This document shows positions 29,796 to 42,099 of a stretch of 64,000 nt of DNA, piece by piece. A program made the translations under genes and the position numbers. The stretch's first letter is position 1, and each line of letters opens with the position of its first letter. The notes under the pieces are model-generated. The model did not search any database. It was given only the letters and a program-made list of their open reading frames with translations, and was not told where the DNA came from. The DNA comes from Neonectria sp. B-13 (taxonomy: Eukaryota; Ascomycota; Sordariomycetes; Hypocreales; Nectriaceae): the NCBI GenBank assembly GCA_002682825.1, contig NOKP01000005.1, positions 434,001 through 498,000 on the forward strand, given 5' to 3'.

Positions 29796-31519
29796 ATGGC
29801 CGAAGAGCAACATATTCCCGAGACGCCTCCGCTCGTTGCCGACGATGATGTGAGAATCCGTGGCTTCGGCGTCTTAAAAGCCACTAACAGACATCCAACG
29901 TTCCGTAGGCTGGCGACGAGGTAATTGATGATGGCGACTCGGGCCTCGGACCGGTGAGTGCAGCCCATCGTCGGGGGTTGCTGATGTCTAATGACTACGG
30001 CCACAAAGAGCACCGCGAGTGATACCACGTCTTTGAGATCTAGCATCTTGAGGTATCGTGAGGAAAACGGCAGGACATATCATGCATACAAGGATGGCGG
30101 TGAGGACTGTCCAAGCCCGATGAACTCCAGCGACGCCAAAATGACTGACCCCTGCAGCATATGTCCTCCCAAATGACGAGGTATGGTATTCTTGCCCCGC
30201 GTTACTACGACGCCCGGCTCCCCTTGCTGGCTTCATGGGACGCTCACGGGACGCAGGTAGAGAACGAGCGACTAGGTAGGCTAAGTTCTGCAAGCTATTT
30301 TGCAAGCGTGTCTAACGAGACGCAGATCTTCAACATCACTTGTTTCTTCTCACGTTTGATGGGAAACTGCACGCTGCCCCCTTGACCAAGCCACTCCGCC
30401 GCGCGTTTGATGCCGGATGTGGCACAGGCATCTGGACCATTGAGTTTGGTAAAGTCTTGCTATCAATCACCAAGAGGGATGAATGTTCTAACCAATGCCT
30501 AGCGGATGAGCATCCCGAATGCGAGGTGCGTCACTGAAGGGTCATCAGTTGAGCATCAACTAATTACAGGCCGAACATTCTAGGTTACTGGCGTCGATCT
30601 GAGCCCTATCCAACCAACAGCGTACGTCACCGAAACACTGAGCAGAAGCAGTATCTTTGATGATATGCTGACGTCTGTTACCCTCCTCAAGCATTCCTCC
30701 CAACGTTGCCTTTTACGTAGACGATTTAGAGGAACCCTGGGACTACTCAACCAAATTTGATTTCGTCTTTGCGCGCTTCCTCACCGGATCAATCCGTGAC
30801 TGGCCCAAGTTCTTTAGGCAAAGCTTTGAGTATGGCATCCCCTCTGCTCTCATTCCCCTGTCCTGCAGGCTGCATGCCGCTGATGTTGATAATTTTCAAC
30901 AGGTCCCTCAGCCCGGGAGGTACTATCGAACTGATTGACATCGTCTATCCCATTAAGTCTGATGACGGCACGGTCCCTGAGGACTCGCCGCTATATCAGT
31001 GGTCAAAGTTGCTGCTGAGTGCCTTCACTGCCCTCGGTGCTCCAATGGACAGCGCGTTGAAATACAAGGAACAACTTGAAGAGACCGGCTTCATCAACGT
31101 CAACGTGGTGAAGCGCAAGTGGCCGCTGAACCGCTGGCCTAAGGACCCGAAACACAAGCAAATCGGTAAGTCTCGTGTGTGATGAAATCGCAGCCCAACA
31201 AGCCCACCCGAGGCACCCGATTATACTCACGCACCCCCTTTGCTGTCTAGGAATATGGGCTCAGGAGAATACGTTGGACGCCTTGGCGGCAATAAGCCTT
31301 GCTGTGTTTACGCGTGCCGTGGGACAAGGTGGCCTCGGCTGGAGCAATGGAGAATTGGAGGTCTTCCTTGTTGGAGTCCGTAAGGATATCAACAATCTCA
31401 ACATCCACTCATACTGGCCCATGTAAGTCCTCAATTTTGAATATTCATGGGGGTCTTAAGATGTGGGCATGAGCTAATTATTTCTCAGCTGGTCGGTATA
31501 CGCTACGAAGCCTGAATAA
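29796..31519 (+). CDS. LaeA-like SAM-dependent methyltransferase, 12 exons
   Basis: Exons 29796-29849, 29909-29953, 30009-30099, 30158-30180, 30257-30275, 30326-30448, 30503-30525, 30584-30621, 30692-30829, 30903-31165, 31251-31422 and 31489-31519 join to exactly 1020 nt, 339 aa. Every join keeps frame and family pattern: an acidic N-terminus, YREENGRTYHAYKDGAYVLP then NDE, DLQHHLFLLTFDGKL, motif I FDAGCGTGIWTIEFAD, VTGVDLSPIQP, NVAFYVDDLEEPWDY, FDFVFARFLTGSIRDW and LSPGGTIELIDI. This is the LaeA/TAM-like group of fungal methyltransferases. Some members regulate secondary metabolism; most are uncharacterised paralogues. Eleven introns in 1.7 kb is a high density even for fungi. The exons of only 19 and 23 nt are easily missed by gene finders. 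Confidence 0.92.
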
Positions 31520-32345
31520 AGGGATTATAATACTAGGTCCGATGGAAGAGTGAAGGGCAAAACGTAAGGAGTATTAATTAGCCAAATTGACCGAACCTGT
31601 TCCTTCCACTGCCTGGGAAATCCTCTGTCACTAGAACCCGCCGTATCTCTCGCCTCGTTGTTGAGACACCAGTTACCCACTCTCATGAACCGACTGTCGA
31701 TCATGTCCAGGATATTCGTGTTGCGTTGATAAACTAATCTTGAAACGGGAGTCTTGAACGGTCAAGCTTGGCCCCGCACCAGCAGTATACCAACAGAATT
31801 CCAAGAGAAGGACCAAGAGCAAAGTTGCATCTTGCAGAACCGTGCTTGAATCCTGCAGGACTGCCACTGCAACCGCCCGAACCTTTGTGTATAGGCCATA
31901 TGATCCTTTGCAGGCCATTTCCGTGCAGAAGATAGGTGTCCTGAGACGCTGCGAGTGCACGAGCAAGTTGATATTACCAGTCAGAGGCCTGGCATCCGTA
32001 CTGCCTTCTCGAATTGCCATTTGGCACGTCGCTGACAAGTGAAAGAGAGTTATGATATACTAGCATCATAACCGTACCGGCCGTCCCTACAAGTTCGTCT
32101 ATGCCCCTGGAAGAAGCTGTTTAGATATCTCTGTGACCTATAGTAGTACTATATGACTTTGTGTACATAACCACCCTCAACATATTGTACATAGGGGGAG
32201 TGGCTCCCTTCGTCGCCGTCAGAGCAAAACCAGCACCGGATGAACGGGAGAGTGCTTGTTAACATTCTGAGGCTTACACTCAACATCCACTGTAATCAGG
32301 CTGACCGGCTGTTCGCTTGAAGTCAGCCAAGCATGTAGCTCTCGT
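31520..32345. other. Intergenic between convergent genes
   Basis: No gene recognised; open frames at 31673-32042 on both strands have no coding pattern. Confidence 0.4.
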
Positions 32346-34503
32346 CTATACTATGTATATCGTTTGCTTCATGTTTTCAAAGTCAACCATCGCTTCGCCG
32401 TCCATAATACCGTGCAAATAGCAGTCCCCGACAAGCTCATAGCAGAGTCTCGATCCCACCCCGGATACCTCCCTAGTTCCAGCTTGTCGTAGGACGAATG
32501 GTGTCTTTCCTCCTGGAATGACAAATATCTCGTCCGGCGGAAAAGTGAACACGGCATTTTTCGGGGCTAGACCCAGCTTTTCCGATTTGCTAATGATGAA
32601 TCGTCTGTCTCTAGTGGTTGTTTTGATGGCTTGGTTCATGGCTCCTATCTGTTCGGGGATAACGGCGGATGATGGTGGTGTTTCATCACCGGTGTTGAGG
32701 CCTTTGCTGTGTCTTTGGCGAAGTTTCAAGTGATTATTGGCCATGCACCAGGCGTCAAACAGTAGTTCATCCTTAGACGTTGCACGCCGTAGAGTGTCCG
32801 GCTCCTGCAGGAGGTGCGAATTGAAGCTAGTGTCCAGTACCGTATCACCGCAGAGTGTCCTCCACAGACAATCCTTCCAGTCAGGATTTGTCTTGCTGCA
32901 TTCTTCCTCAGCAACCTCCTGCCAATGTTCAAACACTGCGACTTGGGCCTCCTGTCGGAGACTCATGAGATGTGTGGAGGCTCTTCGGATTGAGTCGACA
33001 CGAACACCTTCCAAGACTAAAATTCTTGAGTTGACAACCCTCGCGTTGGCCTTCATCCCACCACAGGCATCATAGGTATAGAGCTGTTTAGTGAAGCGGT
33101 CCAGCGTTCCGCCTGCCGCGTATGGTTCAGAGAAGTCAGGGACCCAAGAAGGAAAGGGCTTGTGTTCGTCTCGGTCAGGACCGGTTTGCTGACAGAGAGG
33201 ATTCAAAGAACCGCTCATTCCGATCATCTTGAGAACTGCATCGGCGTACACTTGAGCTGGAGTTACTGAGTCGGAATAGTCAGGCACTAGAGGAAGTTGA
33301 TGACCCCAGTCAGTCACTAGAGGTAGTAGTGCGTAGATCTTGTCTCGCGGGTCAGTAGCCGCTCGGTACCGGAACTGCCGAACTAAAGCCTCTAAAGATG
33401 AGGAGCCACTCTGTGACCGCAACCCCTGGAGGATTGGGATTATATCAGTATGAAAGTTCAACATATCGTGGACCCCGGGCACCAAAGAACAACAGCCGGA
33501 TCGATGGCGTTGGAAGTTCGACATGCCACACAAGAGGGTATGCCAGGGCATCTCAACGGGTCCGTAGATCACCGTGCAGTCCTTTGGCAGCACACATTCT
33601 TGAACCGTCCAAACGCGAGTCCACCAGTCCCGGGATACGAGCCAGTGAGCGGCTCTCCGGGCATTTGTGAGAAATGTGTGTTGGTCATCTGGTTCTACTT
33701 GGAAGTACGGAATTTCGTGTAGGTGGTGGTCTTGGGATAATAGCTTGAAGGTGCAAAACGCATGAAATACACCATCGTGTTGCAGCGAGAGATTGTGCCG
33801 TAACTCCAGAGTTGCCGCGTCCCGATCGTCTCCGTCCCAGATACATGGTCGAGTCTTAGTGATCACAAAAGGATCCTGGTTCTCACTTGGCGGCAAGGGC
33901 TTATAGAGTTCCTGAAGCTCCGCAACCAAAGGGCTGTCACTGTCAAGTCTTGGCAACAACGATGAGGAGAGGTATTGAAGAAACTCATCCGCCTCTTTTA
34001 TGAGCTTTTCCACCTCGTCGCTTTGCTTTTGGCTAACAGTTGGAACTGGTGTCTCGGCCTCCTCACCCAGCCAGATGAGGCATCGAAAAGTTGACGTGTA
34101 TATCTCGCTCATCATTGAAAGTTGTGTCGTCTTTTCTCCGGGGTTCGTCTGATTGATGCATATTGCATCGACCCATAGCGTTCGTTGACGGTCAGGATAT
34201 CGGAGACGTTGCAGAGCAGTATGGAGGTTGTTTGTAACCGACACAATATGGGTGTTGACACTGACAGACGGCATGTTTTGTTCGGATCCCCAGACGTATG
34301 ACAGCGCCTAACGAACTCGTGTCAGCAGGAATCACACTTCCGCATGCGATCTACCAGGCTATATTCCCTACCTCATATCGCGGTGAAGATAGCAGGCTGA
34401 CCACCTGCAGTTGGCATTGCAGACGGTCGGCCTGAACACCAGGCTCCAGGACGAGAAGCCTGATCTCTTTCTGGAGCGGATCTAAGGGAGTGTAAAAGGG
34501 CAT
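32346..34503 (-). CDS. HET-domain (heterokaryon incompatibility) protein
   Basis: Exons 34503-34372 and 34307-32346 give 2094 nt, 697 aa; the 64-nt intron begins GTAGGG and ends CGTTAG. The first exon (starting MPFYTPLD) supplies the region before the HET domain. The domain shows its hallmark blocks ALSYVWGSE, LWVDAICINQ, IYTSTFRCLIWLGEE and, after a long insert, RDWWTRVWTVQEC. The RYRAATDPRDKIYALLPLV segment then follows. The C-terminal 300 residues are variable, as usual. HET proteins act in allorecognition and trigger cell death when non-self partners meet, often together with NLR-type receptors. No such partner was recognised here. It appears intact. Confidence 0.93.
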
Positions 34504-35195
34504 CTTGTTGAGATGACTGACGTAATCTTATCAAACTACGATTTTGAAACGTGTGAAGATTCAGTCAGTAGAGGATGCCTGCTGAACCCCAACTTGAGGG
34601 GGTGGCGTACGGCATAGCGTAGTTCCGCGAGACCTGTCCAATGAGCAGAGACATGATCACGAGGCGTTCGATAAGGCAGAGCTGATACAGGGGTACCGTT
34701 AATTACAACCCACTACAGCAGAACCGGCCCATCTCGGTGCGCGTACCTAGGCAACACCAGACCCTTGTTTCTTGATGGATTCCCCATAGGAGGGCTTGTC
34801 GCATTAGTGAAGAACTTAGTTTTCATCAATGCCATTCCCCATGTTACAGTGTCTCTGCTGACCAGCTTGTCACGAAACAAAGATCCGAACTCCTTCCATT
34901 TCTTCCAGAGACGACTCCCCACGTCACCAATTCTGATGCAGCGAAGGCATAACCCTCGAGTACATGACAAGCTACGCTCACCATGGCGGAGCATATGCCA
35001 CCCGAGAAATGGCCGCATTCATTATCTTCAAGCTTCCTCCAAAGGTAGCCAACAGTATCAATAAGCCTCGGGTAATGGAGAAGACGATGGCTATGGGAGA
35101 GTAACCACACGTAGCTGGCAACTAAACATTGCCGGCCAGCAGGGCCGATCAGCCACATGCTGAGGATTCAGTTTCACTCGCACTTTATTGCTATC
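34504..35195. other. Intergenic region
   Basis: Promoter side of the HET gene and 3' side of the zinc-finger gene. Overlapping open frames at 34713-35158 show no family pattern. Confidence 0.35.
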
Positions 35196-36306
35196 CTAAA
35201 TCAGACCACTGTGGAATTTCCTTAAATGCCTCAACAGATTATCGGCTCTATGCCCAAGTTTCGTGGAACAATGGGGACAGCGTAGTTCCTTTTTGAAGTG
35301 GATGCCACGACCCTCCAGCCAGACAGGATGCCATTTTATAACATGCCGCAGCATATCGTCCTGCTCTGCTTTGGTTTCTGTGCATTCTGGGCAACAAACA
35401 GGTCGAATATGATTCCTAGCGTGTTTCCTATATGTGTTGGAGACAATTAGCTTGGGCATCGGATCTGTGGTGGGGCATCGACGTACGTAACAAGACTCGG
35501 CAGTTTGTATATCTTTTTCGGCGTTTGCTTGCATTCTTCATGGACGCAAAAGTAGTTTCCTTCCGAGTTGATCCGCCGATAGGTGTCCGCACGTGGCATC
35601 CTAGTCTCTCGAAACAACCCTGGTTTGCTCGCGAAATTCAGTGCCTCTTCTGGGCTGGTGAATGTGACTCTATCAGAACAAACAAAAGAATGTGCGTGGA
35701 GAGGTTCGACGTTCTCCGGGGAATCAAGATCTCTGAGCAGGTGATTAACTCCGCTAGAACGATCCGAGCCACCAGGCTAAACCCGATTGGCCTGATTCCC
35801 CCGATCACCTGAGCCGACGAAGCTGTTGAATACAGTCACCTGTGGAAGTTCCAGATCTGCTAGAGACACGTGGGTCTCCAAGGAACTTTCGGTTGAGCGA
35901 GCACTGCTCTCATGCTCTTCGGAGGGGATGTATGTGGATTGGCTCGGTTCAACACAAGTACCCCAAGAGCCATGTAGGGGCCCAGATTCATATGGATCGT
36001 AGAAAGGATCGTCAAAGGGGACCTCGCTATGACGGTATGAAAGACTCGATGTTGACACATTTGTTCCGCAGCCTTAAAAATAATTAGTTCGGGGTGCCAC
36101 AAGAACGTTGTGAACAACATCTAGAACTGACCGCCCCGGACAATATGGGTTGAATCCATCTCCAACCTTGCGAATGAGTCGACATGGTGATTCGAGCCTC
36201 CATATAGGTCTAGCGGATATTCATTTGCACCACTACACAATTCGCAGTAGGAGCGACCGGGGAATTGTGGGTAGTTTCCACAGCCTTGACAAAGCGGTGG
36301 TGACAT
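35196..36306 (-). CDS. C2H2-type zinc-finger protein, 4 exons
   Basis: Exons 36306-36132, 36072-35840, 35776-35487 and 35427-35196 join to 930 nt, 309 aa. Introns are 59, 63 and 59 nt. The N-terminus has a paired CxxC knuckle (CQGCGNYP and CELC). After a Ser/Asp-rich linker there are finger-like units: CVHEEC-x-HARNH, CPECTETKAEQDDMLRHVIK ending WH, and CPHCSTKLGHRADNLLRHLR ending FH. The last two fit C-x2-C-x12/13-H-x4-H. This suggests a nucleic-acid-binding regulator in the nucleus. The second intron (35839-35777) is the least certain: it keeps frame but has a weak branch site. An alternative ATG 30 codons upstream (36396) follows an 11-base T tract (A tract on this strand). Confidence 0.72.
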
Positions 36307-37421
36307 TCGACCGTTTGCTAGGAACCGACGACGGCCCAAGAAAGTTGATACAAGTACAATAGGCCTCGTCTTTTTTTTTTTGGAATGAAAGGGCACCCTT
36401 TATACCTTTAAGTATAGGTAGAGGATGGATGGCGGCCTGAATAAAGGCGTCCAGATGTTGGCGCCAAGAAATACCCAATGAAGGCGTCAGACCAGGCAGC
36501 CAATGAATCAAATTACAAAGGAGGCCTACAACCAAATGGTGGTGTTGGCATGCAACAGGCTAATGCGACCATTAAATCAGGCAACGAATTAATCACGCTG
36601 GAAAAGAGGCCAACAACTAAAGTGTAGATGTCTTACATCCGCCAAATCAGGCCTCCAATGATTCACATGGTAGAAGAGAGGCATGGGGGCTCTTGATGCG
36701 CTTGGTATCGATGTTGCCTGTAGGTTTATCGTCAGTGGGCTGGCGGCCCCCGCGTTGCAATCCCTCAACTTGAGATACGGGACTTGTCAGAGACTGGTAG
36801 GAGGGCAGATGGGGTAAAAGGCTCCCCCTACACGTATGGAACATTTCTCGTCGGGGGGAGGAGTGTGCTCCTCTCTATTCTCCGTATTCTTCGATCGAAC
36901 GAACAACGAACAACGCCGTTGATCTATGCGTCACCCCTTTCTAAAATCTCGTTAACTTTATTAGGTCATCTCAGCACGGAACGACATGCTCCGTGGCTGT
37001 GCAGAGCTTAGCGCTCTTACGGCCCTCAGCATTACTCCAACCTGGACGAATCAGACTTCCTTTCCAACGTCCTGCCCCACGGTAGAAACACCCAATTTAC
37101 TTCGTACCGACTACGAGGTTCTGAAAGTTCAGTTCATTCTCGATTTCGGTTTGACTACCCTGCCAATTAATTACAGGAGTCTACGCACCGGTTTGCCCGG
37201 GAGCTGTGTTAGGCGCCAACCCTCAAGCACAGGGATGATAGTGGAAGCAAAGGCAAAAGATTTTCAATTTGTTAATGTAAGAGAACAAGAATGTAAGTAT
37301 GTGCTGAATGTGCTTCACATTTGAGCCGCCAGCCGCCCGAGTTCCACCGCGGTTCCACCGCAGTTTCTTCCAACTATTCGCAACTACTCCTGCGCCACCG
37401 CTCTGAGGCTAGAACAGGCAC
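36307..37421. other. Intergenic region
   Basis: No gene recognised. There is an 11-base T run at 36371-36381. Repeating words around 36530-36680 (aaatcaggc, ggaggcct, caaccaaat) suggest degenerate short repeats but not a defined element. The 113-codon frame at 36986-37324 lacks any pattern. Confidence 0.35.
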
Positions 37422-38125
37422 CTAGATAGCAACAACGTCGACCCAGAAGCGAGTATCATCAGTTTTGTAGGCTGCCTTGGAGTCGATTTGGGCCTGGATC
37501 CACTCGACAGCGGTCTTGTAGTTTTTGATATCTTGAGTGTTGGGGTTCTCTAGGCCAGTCTCGCCGTTGCGGTGACCAGCAAACCACTTATCGTAGCCAT
37601 AGTGCCTCTGGCAGTCCCAGCGCGCTGCAACATCGGCATAGACATCGTGGCTAGATGAAAGAGACGATTAGTCGCCGTATCCATGAGATCGAAAAAATGA
37701 TGCCGACTGTACTTACTTCAACTTCGCGCCGTTGTTCCACTGGCTGGTGCTCTGCCCGACGAAGCCAGCACGCTTAGCACAGACGCGGAGCATGGCCCAG
37801 TTCACCTTGAAGAGGCCAAAATTGGCACTATCCTGAACCTTGTTATCGCCTGTGAAACCCGGTTGGTGAGCATTGGAACTAGAAGAAGGCATTTGGTGAG
37901 CGAGCCTCTGGGATACTACACACCATAGGCATAGTCGGTATGCATCTTCTCGGTTTCGAGCATGGCGATGGCAATATCAAGCGAGTTTCCTCCGGCCTTC
38001 AGGATGGCCTGCTTGCGTTCGCCCAAACCTGAGACAGCGTACGAGCCTCGGTCGGCGCGCACATTCAAGGGGGACGCGCCAGCAGCGACGACCAGAAGGG
38101 AAGCAAGAAGAGTTGAGAACTGCAT
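37422..38125 (-). CDS. Small secreted protein, 3 exons
   Basis: Exons 38125-37924, 37849-37717 and 37650-37422 give 564 nt, 187 aa. A clear signal peptide (MQFSTLLASLLVVAAGAS) is followed by a compact domain with SYAVSGLGERKQAILKAGGN, LDIAIAMLETEKM, DSANFGLFKVNWAMLRVC, QWNNGAKLN, RWDCQRHYGYDKWFAGHRNG and DDTRFWVDVV. I recall this as a conserved fungal secreted family of about 190 aa, found in many Fusarium- and Colletotrichum-like species. The aligned Trp, Asp and Asn residues and the lysozyme-like flavour (ANFGLF, WFAGHRNG) suggest a carbohydrate-active enzyme, but I cannot name the activity. A TATATAGG motif lies about 185 bp upstream. Confidence 0.85.
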
Positions 38126-39239
38126 ATTGACGAAAGGAGTGTCTGGATTGGAGAATGGAAATGGATTCAAAGAGTGTTTAAGTAACAAGAAGTCTTGATC
38201 TAGGTGAAGCAAAGTGAATTGAATGAAGAACTGTGAAGTGAATGAAGAACTGTGAGTTGAATGAAGGACTGTGAGTTGAGTAAAGAACTGTGTGTCAATT
38301 GCTACCTGTTATATAGGCTCTTGGTTGATGTTGTTTTGCATACATTGAGAAATTAAGTTCAGACCATCGGTGGAGATGATGCCACTGCCTCAAAAAAAGA
38401 AAAGGTTTTCCCGGACTGCGTTCCCCGACACGGATCTCTAGGCTGGCGCCGGTTTCAGGACTCAATGCGGTGATGCCAAGGGCTAGCCTGGTGCTATGAC
38501 GTATAATCAGCCGCAATCCTGGTTGGTAAAACATGTGTCAACCAATTGAAAGACCCGGGTGTCTTGGTTCCGCCTCCAAACTTGGCGCGGGTACAGATCA
38601 CCTGAAACTGTGCTCATAAGCATTTGCTCCATCTGTTTTGATACGAGCTGTAAACTGATGACTCGCAGCTTCGCCACCCCGAGGCAGAAGTGAATGGTGA
38701 TGCACCAACTACAAACTATCAGTCAACATGCCAAAGCTTCATTCACCGCTCATGCAGGACGAATGCTCTGTTGCCAACAGTCTCTCCTAAGACATGTCGC
38801 TACCTTATTTACCGCGCGTTGAGACCTCTGATCTTAGTTAAACGAGCCTGTCAGTCAGTTGCATGCAACAGCCAGATCTACCAAGTTATTTCTGCAATAG
38901 CCTGTAAGCCAGCTGCAAGGAATTGGTGTTAATTGACAGGGGTGACTCTTCCTGGTTGTTCTCATCCTTCTTTTTCCTTCGGTCTCTAACCTGTTTAAGG
39001 TGACAGCCGTGGGGAGAGTAAATTGAGCCTCCCGAGGATCCGGTTCTCTTGTTCCATTCCAAGCTACGGTGGAGCTAGCTACCAGAAGTGGATTGTGGAA
39101 AATTCATCGTGATTAGTCCAGGGTCATGGCAAGGGATAGGCTTGCGGTGAAGGGGATGTCGTTTAGATGGGAACTTCGAATTCACTCTTCTAAGTATTTT
39201 CAAAGGGAGTTATAAGATGTGAGTGGGTCAGGCGAGGTT
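38126..39239. other. Promoter side of the secreted-protein gene and gene-free DNA
   Basis: Nearest the gene is a tandem repeat (38210-38292). The rest, to about 39.2 kb, has no recognised gene; the only notable sequence is the TATATAGG at about 38309. Confidence 0.35.
38210..38292. repeat. Tandem repeat of about 20 bp, 4 units
   Basis: Four imperfect units of the form TGAATGAAGAACTGTGAG follow each other in the likely 5' leader of the secreted-protein gene, 85-170 bp upstream of its start codon. Unit length varies from 19 to 21 bp. Confidence 0.8.
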
Positions 39240-39683
39240 ACGACACTTACGTGATATCTCCGTCGTTGAGGCACCCCGCATCAATGCGGGAACTGCGGAA
39301 ACCGCTGCGGCCGATGTTCACAAACTTCATGTTTTTGATGCTTAGGTGTGGCAGAAAAAGAGGATTTGAAATCAAGAAGCCATCAGAACTGATGGGGTGA
39401 TTGGACAATGTGAGGTGAACTTTGGGGAGGAACGACGTTGCGAAATTTCCGTCACAAGGAAATCAAGCACACCTGGGTTCTGTCCTAGAATGTGTCTACG
39501 GAGAGCGTTGCAGAACTCATCTTCATTGAAGGAATCTAGACCTTGCTGGAATGAGTTGTCGCGCATCTTAGACATAGGGTAGATTGATCTAAGGATGATG
39601 GGATGCACTCTGCTGTGCCGAGGCTTGAGGAGAGATCGAAATCTTGCCGGCTGGAACGACCCGTCGACGTTCCGCGCCAGCAC
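39240..39683 (-). pseudogene. Possible relic of an unidentified gene
   Basis: On the minus strand an open frame ending at 39372 (FLVTEISQRRS) and a second frame running through 39430-39250 (HLTLSNHPISSDGFLISNPL, LPHLSIKNMKFVNIG, SGFRSSRIDAGCLNDGDI) overlap with a shift of one base, and the second ends at a GTAAGT donor. Together they read like one exon with a frameshift near 39430. The family was not recognised and no complete gene model could be built. Confidence 0.33.
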
Positions 39684-39689
39684 CGTTAT

Positions 39690-42099
39690 GAAATTACGGT
39701 GCTCTTGGCCTTCTCATCCCCATCGAGCATTAATCCACCACTGAGCGTACTGCTCTGTTGTGGACCAGCAATACTGGGGTTGACATAATGAGTTCGATTC
39801 AGGGTTCTCAACGGTAACTCGTGCGATGATTGATGACAGTTACAACGACGAAGACAATGCAAATTCAGTTTGATGACAGAGATAGATGATTCTTAAGGGT
39901 TAATGACATGGGCCATCTTCCTTCTCGTATCACGAGGAAACCGAGCACTCTAGCGCGCCCCGTGTCCCACTTATGGCCGGGGCTTTCTTCACATGCAACT
40001 GTCATCAACCTGCGTTAGCGGCAACCCCCTTTTCCGTCTGCCCGGGTCTGCCGAGTTATTAGGTGTGTGTGACCTAATTACACGGAGGGAAAATAGTGAG
40101 CAGAGAGTACTTGGCTTGTTTTAGATCCTGCCAGGTCTGGTGATCGGAGTAGCTCAGTCAGCGAAATTCACCGCGGCACAAATGTGTACGGTTTCAGAAC
40201 GCGGCTTGATTCCCAATATACCCGGAACGTGGTAGATATCAAGGTCTGTCCAAGACATTTAGTGTTTCTATTATTCAGCACCTACGGACACATAAAGAGA
40301 AGACCACATATCCTTCGGATGCCGCAGAAATCTCTTATCGTCCTCGAAAACTATAACTTGAAGCTACATCTGCTCATGGCTTGATAAAGACTGCATCACC
40401 AAGCTGGTGTTGAAATGTTATGATGGTGAGTACAGCTTCAAATGACCAACGTGTCTCCTGTAGCACGCCGAGAGTCATATATACGATGAAAGCATGATCG
40501 TTGGGTGGGTCTGCTTTGTCGAATTTCTTACATTTCCTGCAGTCACGGGTTTAAACTTCGCATTGTGTTCTTCCGAAGCCGGCAATTGACATTGCGTTCA
40601 CTCCTACTCGTCGGGGGCCAATCATAGCAGCTAGGCAACTGAAACCTCGTTCCAAGCCATGTATATCTCCTCTCAGAACCACGTAGGAAAACCGCCACGT
40701 AGCCAAGCAAAACCGATTTGTCATTAATGCCCACACCCTTACACTGAGTACTTGGAGAATGCCGAGGGAGTCATCCGCCCGGAGCGGTTCTTTCTGCAGC
40801 TGAAGTTCATCGGAGTCTGTAAACCTCCATGCAAGCTCTGTTTTTGTTTCTTCGACGAGTATCGAATCGATGTCCAAGTTCGTCCATCGCACAGCAACCT
40901 ATATATCTGAACTGGTGTATGCAGAACGTCTACGCTTATCTAGGGGCGGCGGTAGCGGCCAAGGAAGATCAAGAACAAGATTAATGAGCGAGTGAGCGCG
41001 GATGTAGCGCGAACACCGAAGGAGAGTTTGCTCGATATACGGCCACACGACTCCAGCAACTACTTCACACTCCCAGAGTATCAAGCGATCGAAGCAGACG
41101 ATGGCGCCTCGACTCTCGAAACCACTACAACACAACTAGAATTTGTCAGCCTCTCGCAATCACAGACTGGTGCCATTGCTCCTAGCCATGATGAGACTGT
41201 GGAGGTTCAGCCAGTTTGCCAGGATGACAGCGGGGGCCTCTTTTTTCAGTACAGGCAATGCTTGGTTTGACGACAGAAGATCGGTGCAATTGTAAGACAG
41301 CCTCTCAACGGTGGTTGAGAATGACATCGACATTCAACGTTGAACGAGACGTTTATGAAGGGAACGAGAGTAAGAGCTATGCAGTAATTACGTTCACGCT
41401 CTCATTTAGGCGCAGCAGACCCACCAAGATAGACAGAAATTATCCATCTTATCTCTGAAATGGCTTCATTATTGGCACAGTTATAATGTGAAGCTAAGTC
41501 AATAGACCAAAGGATCAATTCACCAACATGTGTGGTTTCATACATTTTTTCTTCATCTTTTCTTCATTTTTAGACTCGCCCACTTGACACTTGAATAACC
41601 CCGCTTCTCATGATTATGCTAAGCTGTTATTGTTGTTCTCAGACAACTAAAATCACCATACGATCGGCCTTTGAATTAGACTCCGATAGCCTCAGTCTAG
41701 TCGTACTACCGAACAGAATCTGGGCAGTCTTATCCGGACTGTCGGTGAGTCTAAGCAGAAGATCGTCATGATTTCCCTCGTCATCCAGATAAACAATTTG
41801 CTTGGCTGGCTACCAAAAGTCTTGGCAACCCCATTGTTTCTTCGCAGCTTCTAAACTGGGATTAAGACTGAGCGGGGGAATCGCACCATGACCCTGGCAT
41901 GGTTGCAATCGCAACTCTGCCCGCTATCGAATACGTAATGCGGTTCTATCTATGCGGTGCGACCTAGTGCCTAGTGACTGGTATGCCGCTTGATGCCGAC
42001 CCCATTAAATAGGCATCGTTAGACGTGCTCGTTGCTTCACTCACAGCTCAGGAAACTAAGCAGTCCAGTCAGGATCTAGGAAATTCTCGCAAGAACATT
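39690..42099. other. Gene-poor region
   Basis: 2.4 kb with many small open frames (for example 40551-40892 minus and 40992-41270 plus) but none with recognisable domains, good starts or spliceable neighbours. A stretch near 41520-41640 is AT-rich. The last 150 bp should contain the carboxypeptidase promoter. Confidence 0.4.

Noticed and set aside
20677..31519. A complete secondary-metabolite cluster
   Set aside because: No PKS, NRPS, terpene synthase, prenyltransferase or cluster-specific regulator was seen between these genes; only tailoring-type enzymes are present.
40145..40220. tRNA-like start (agtagctcagtc)
   Set aside because: No matching acceptor stem, anticodon arm or TTCGA-type T loop could be folded at the right spacing.
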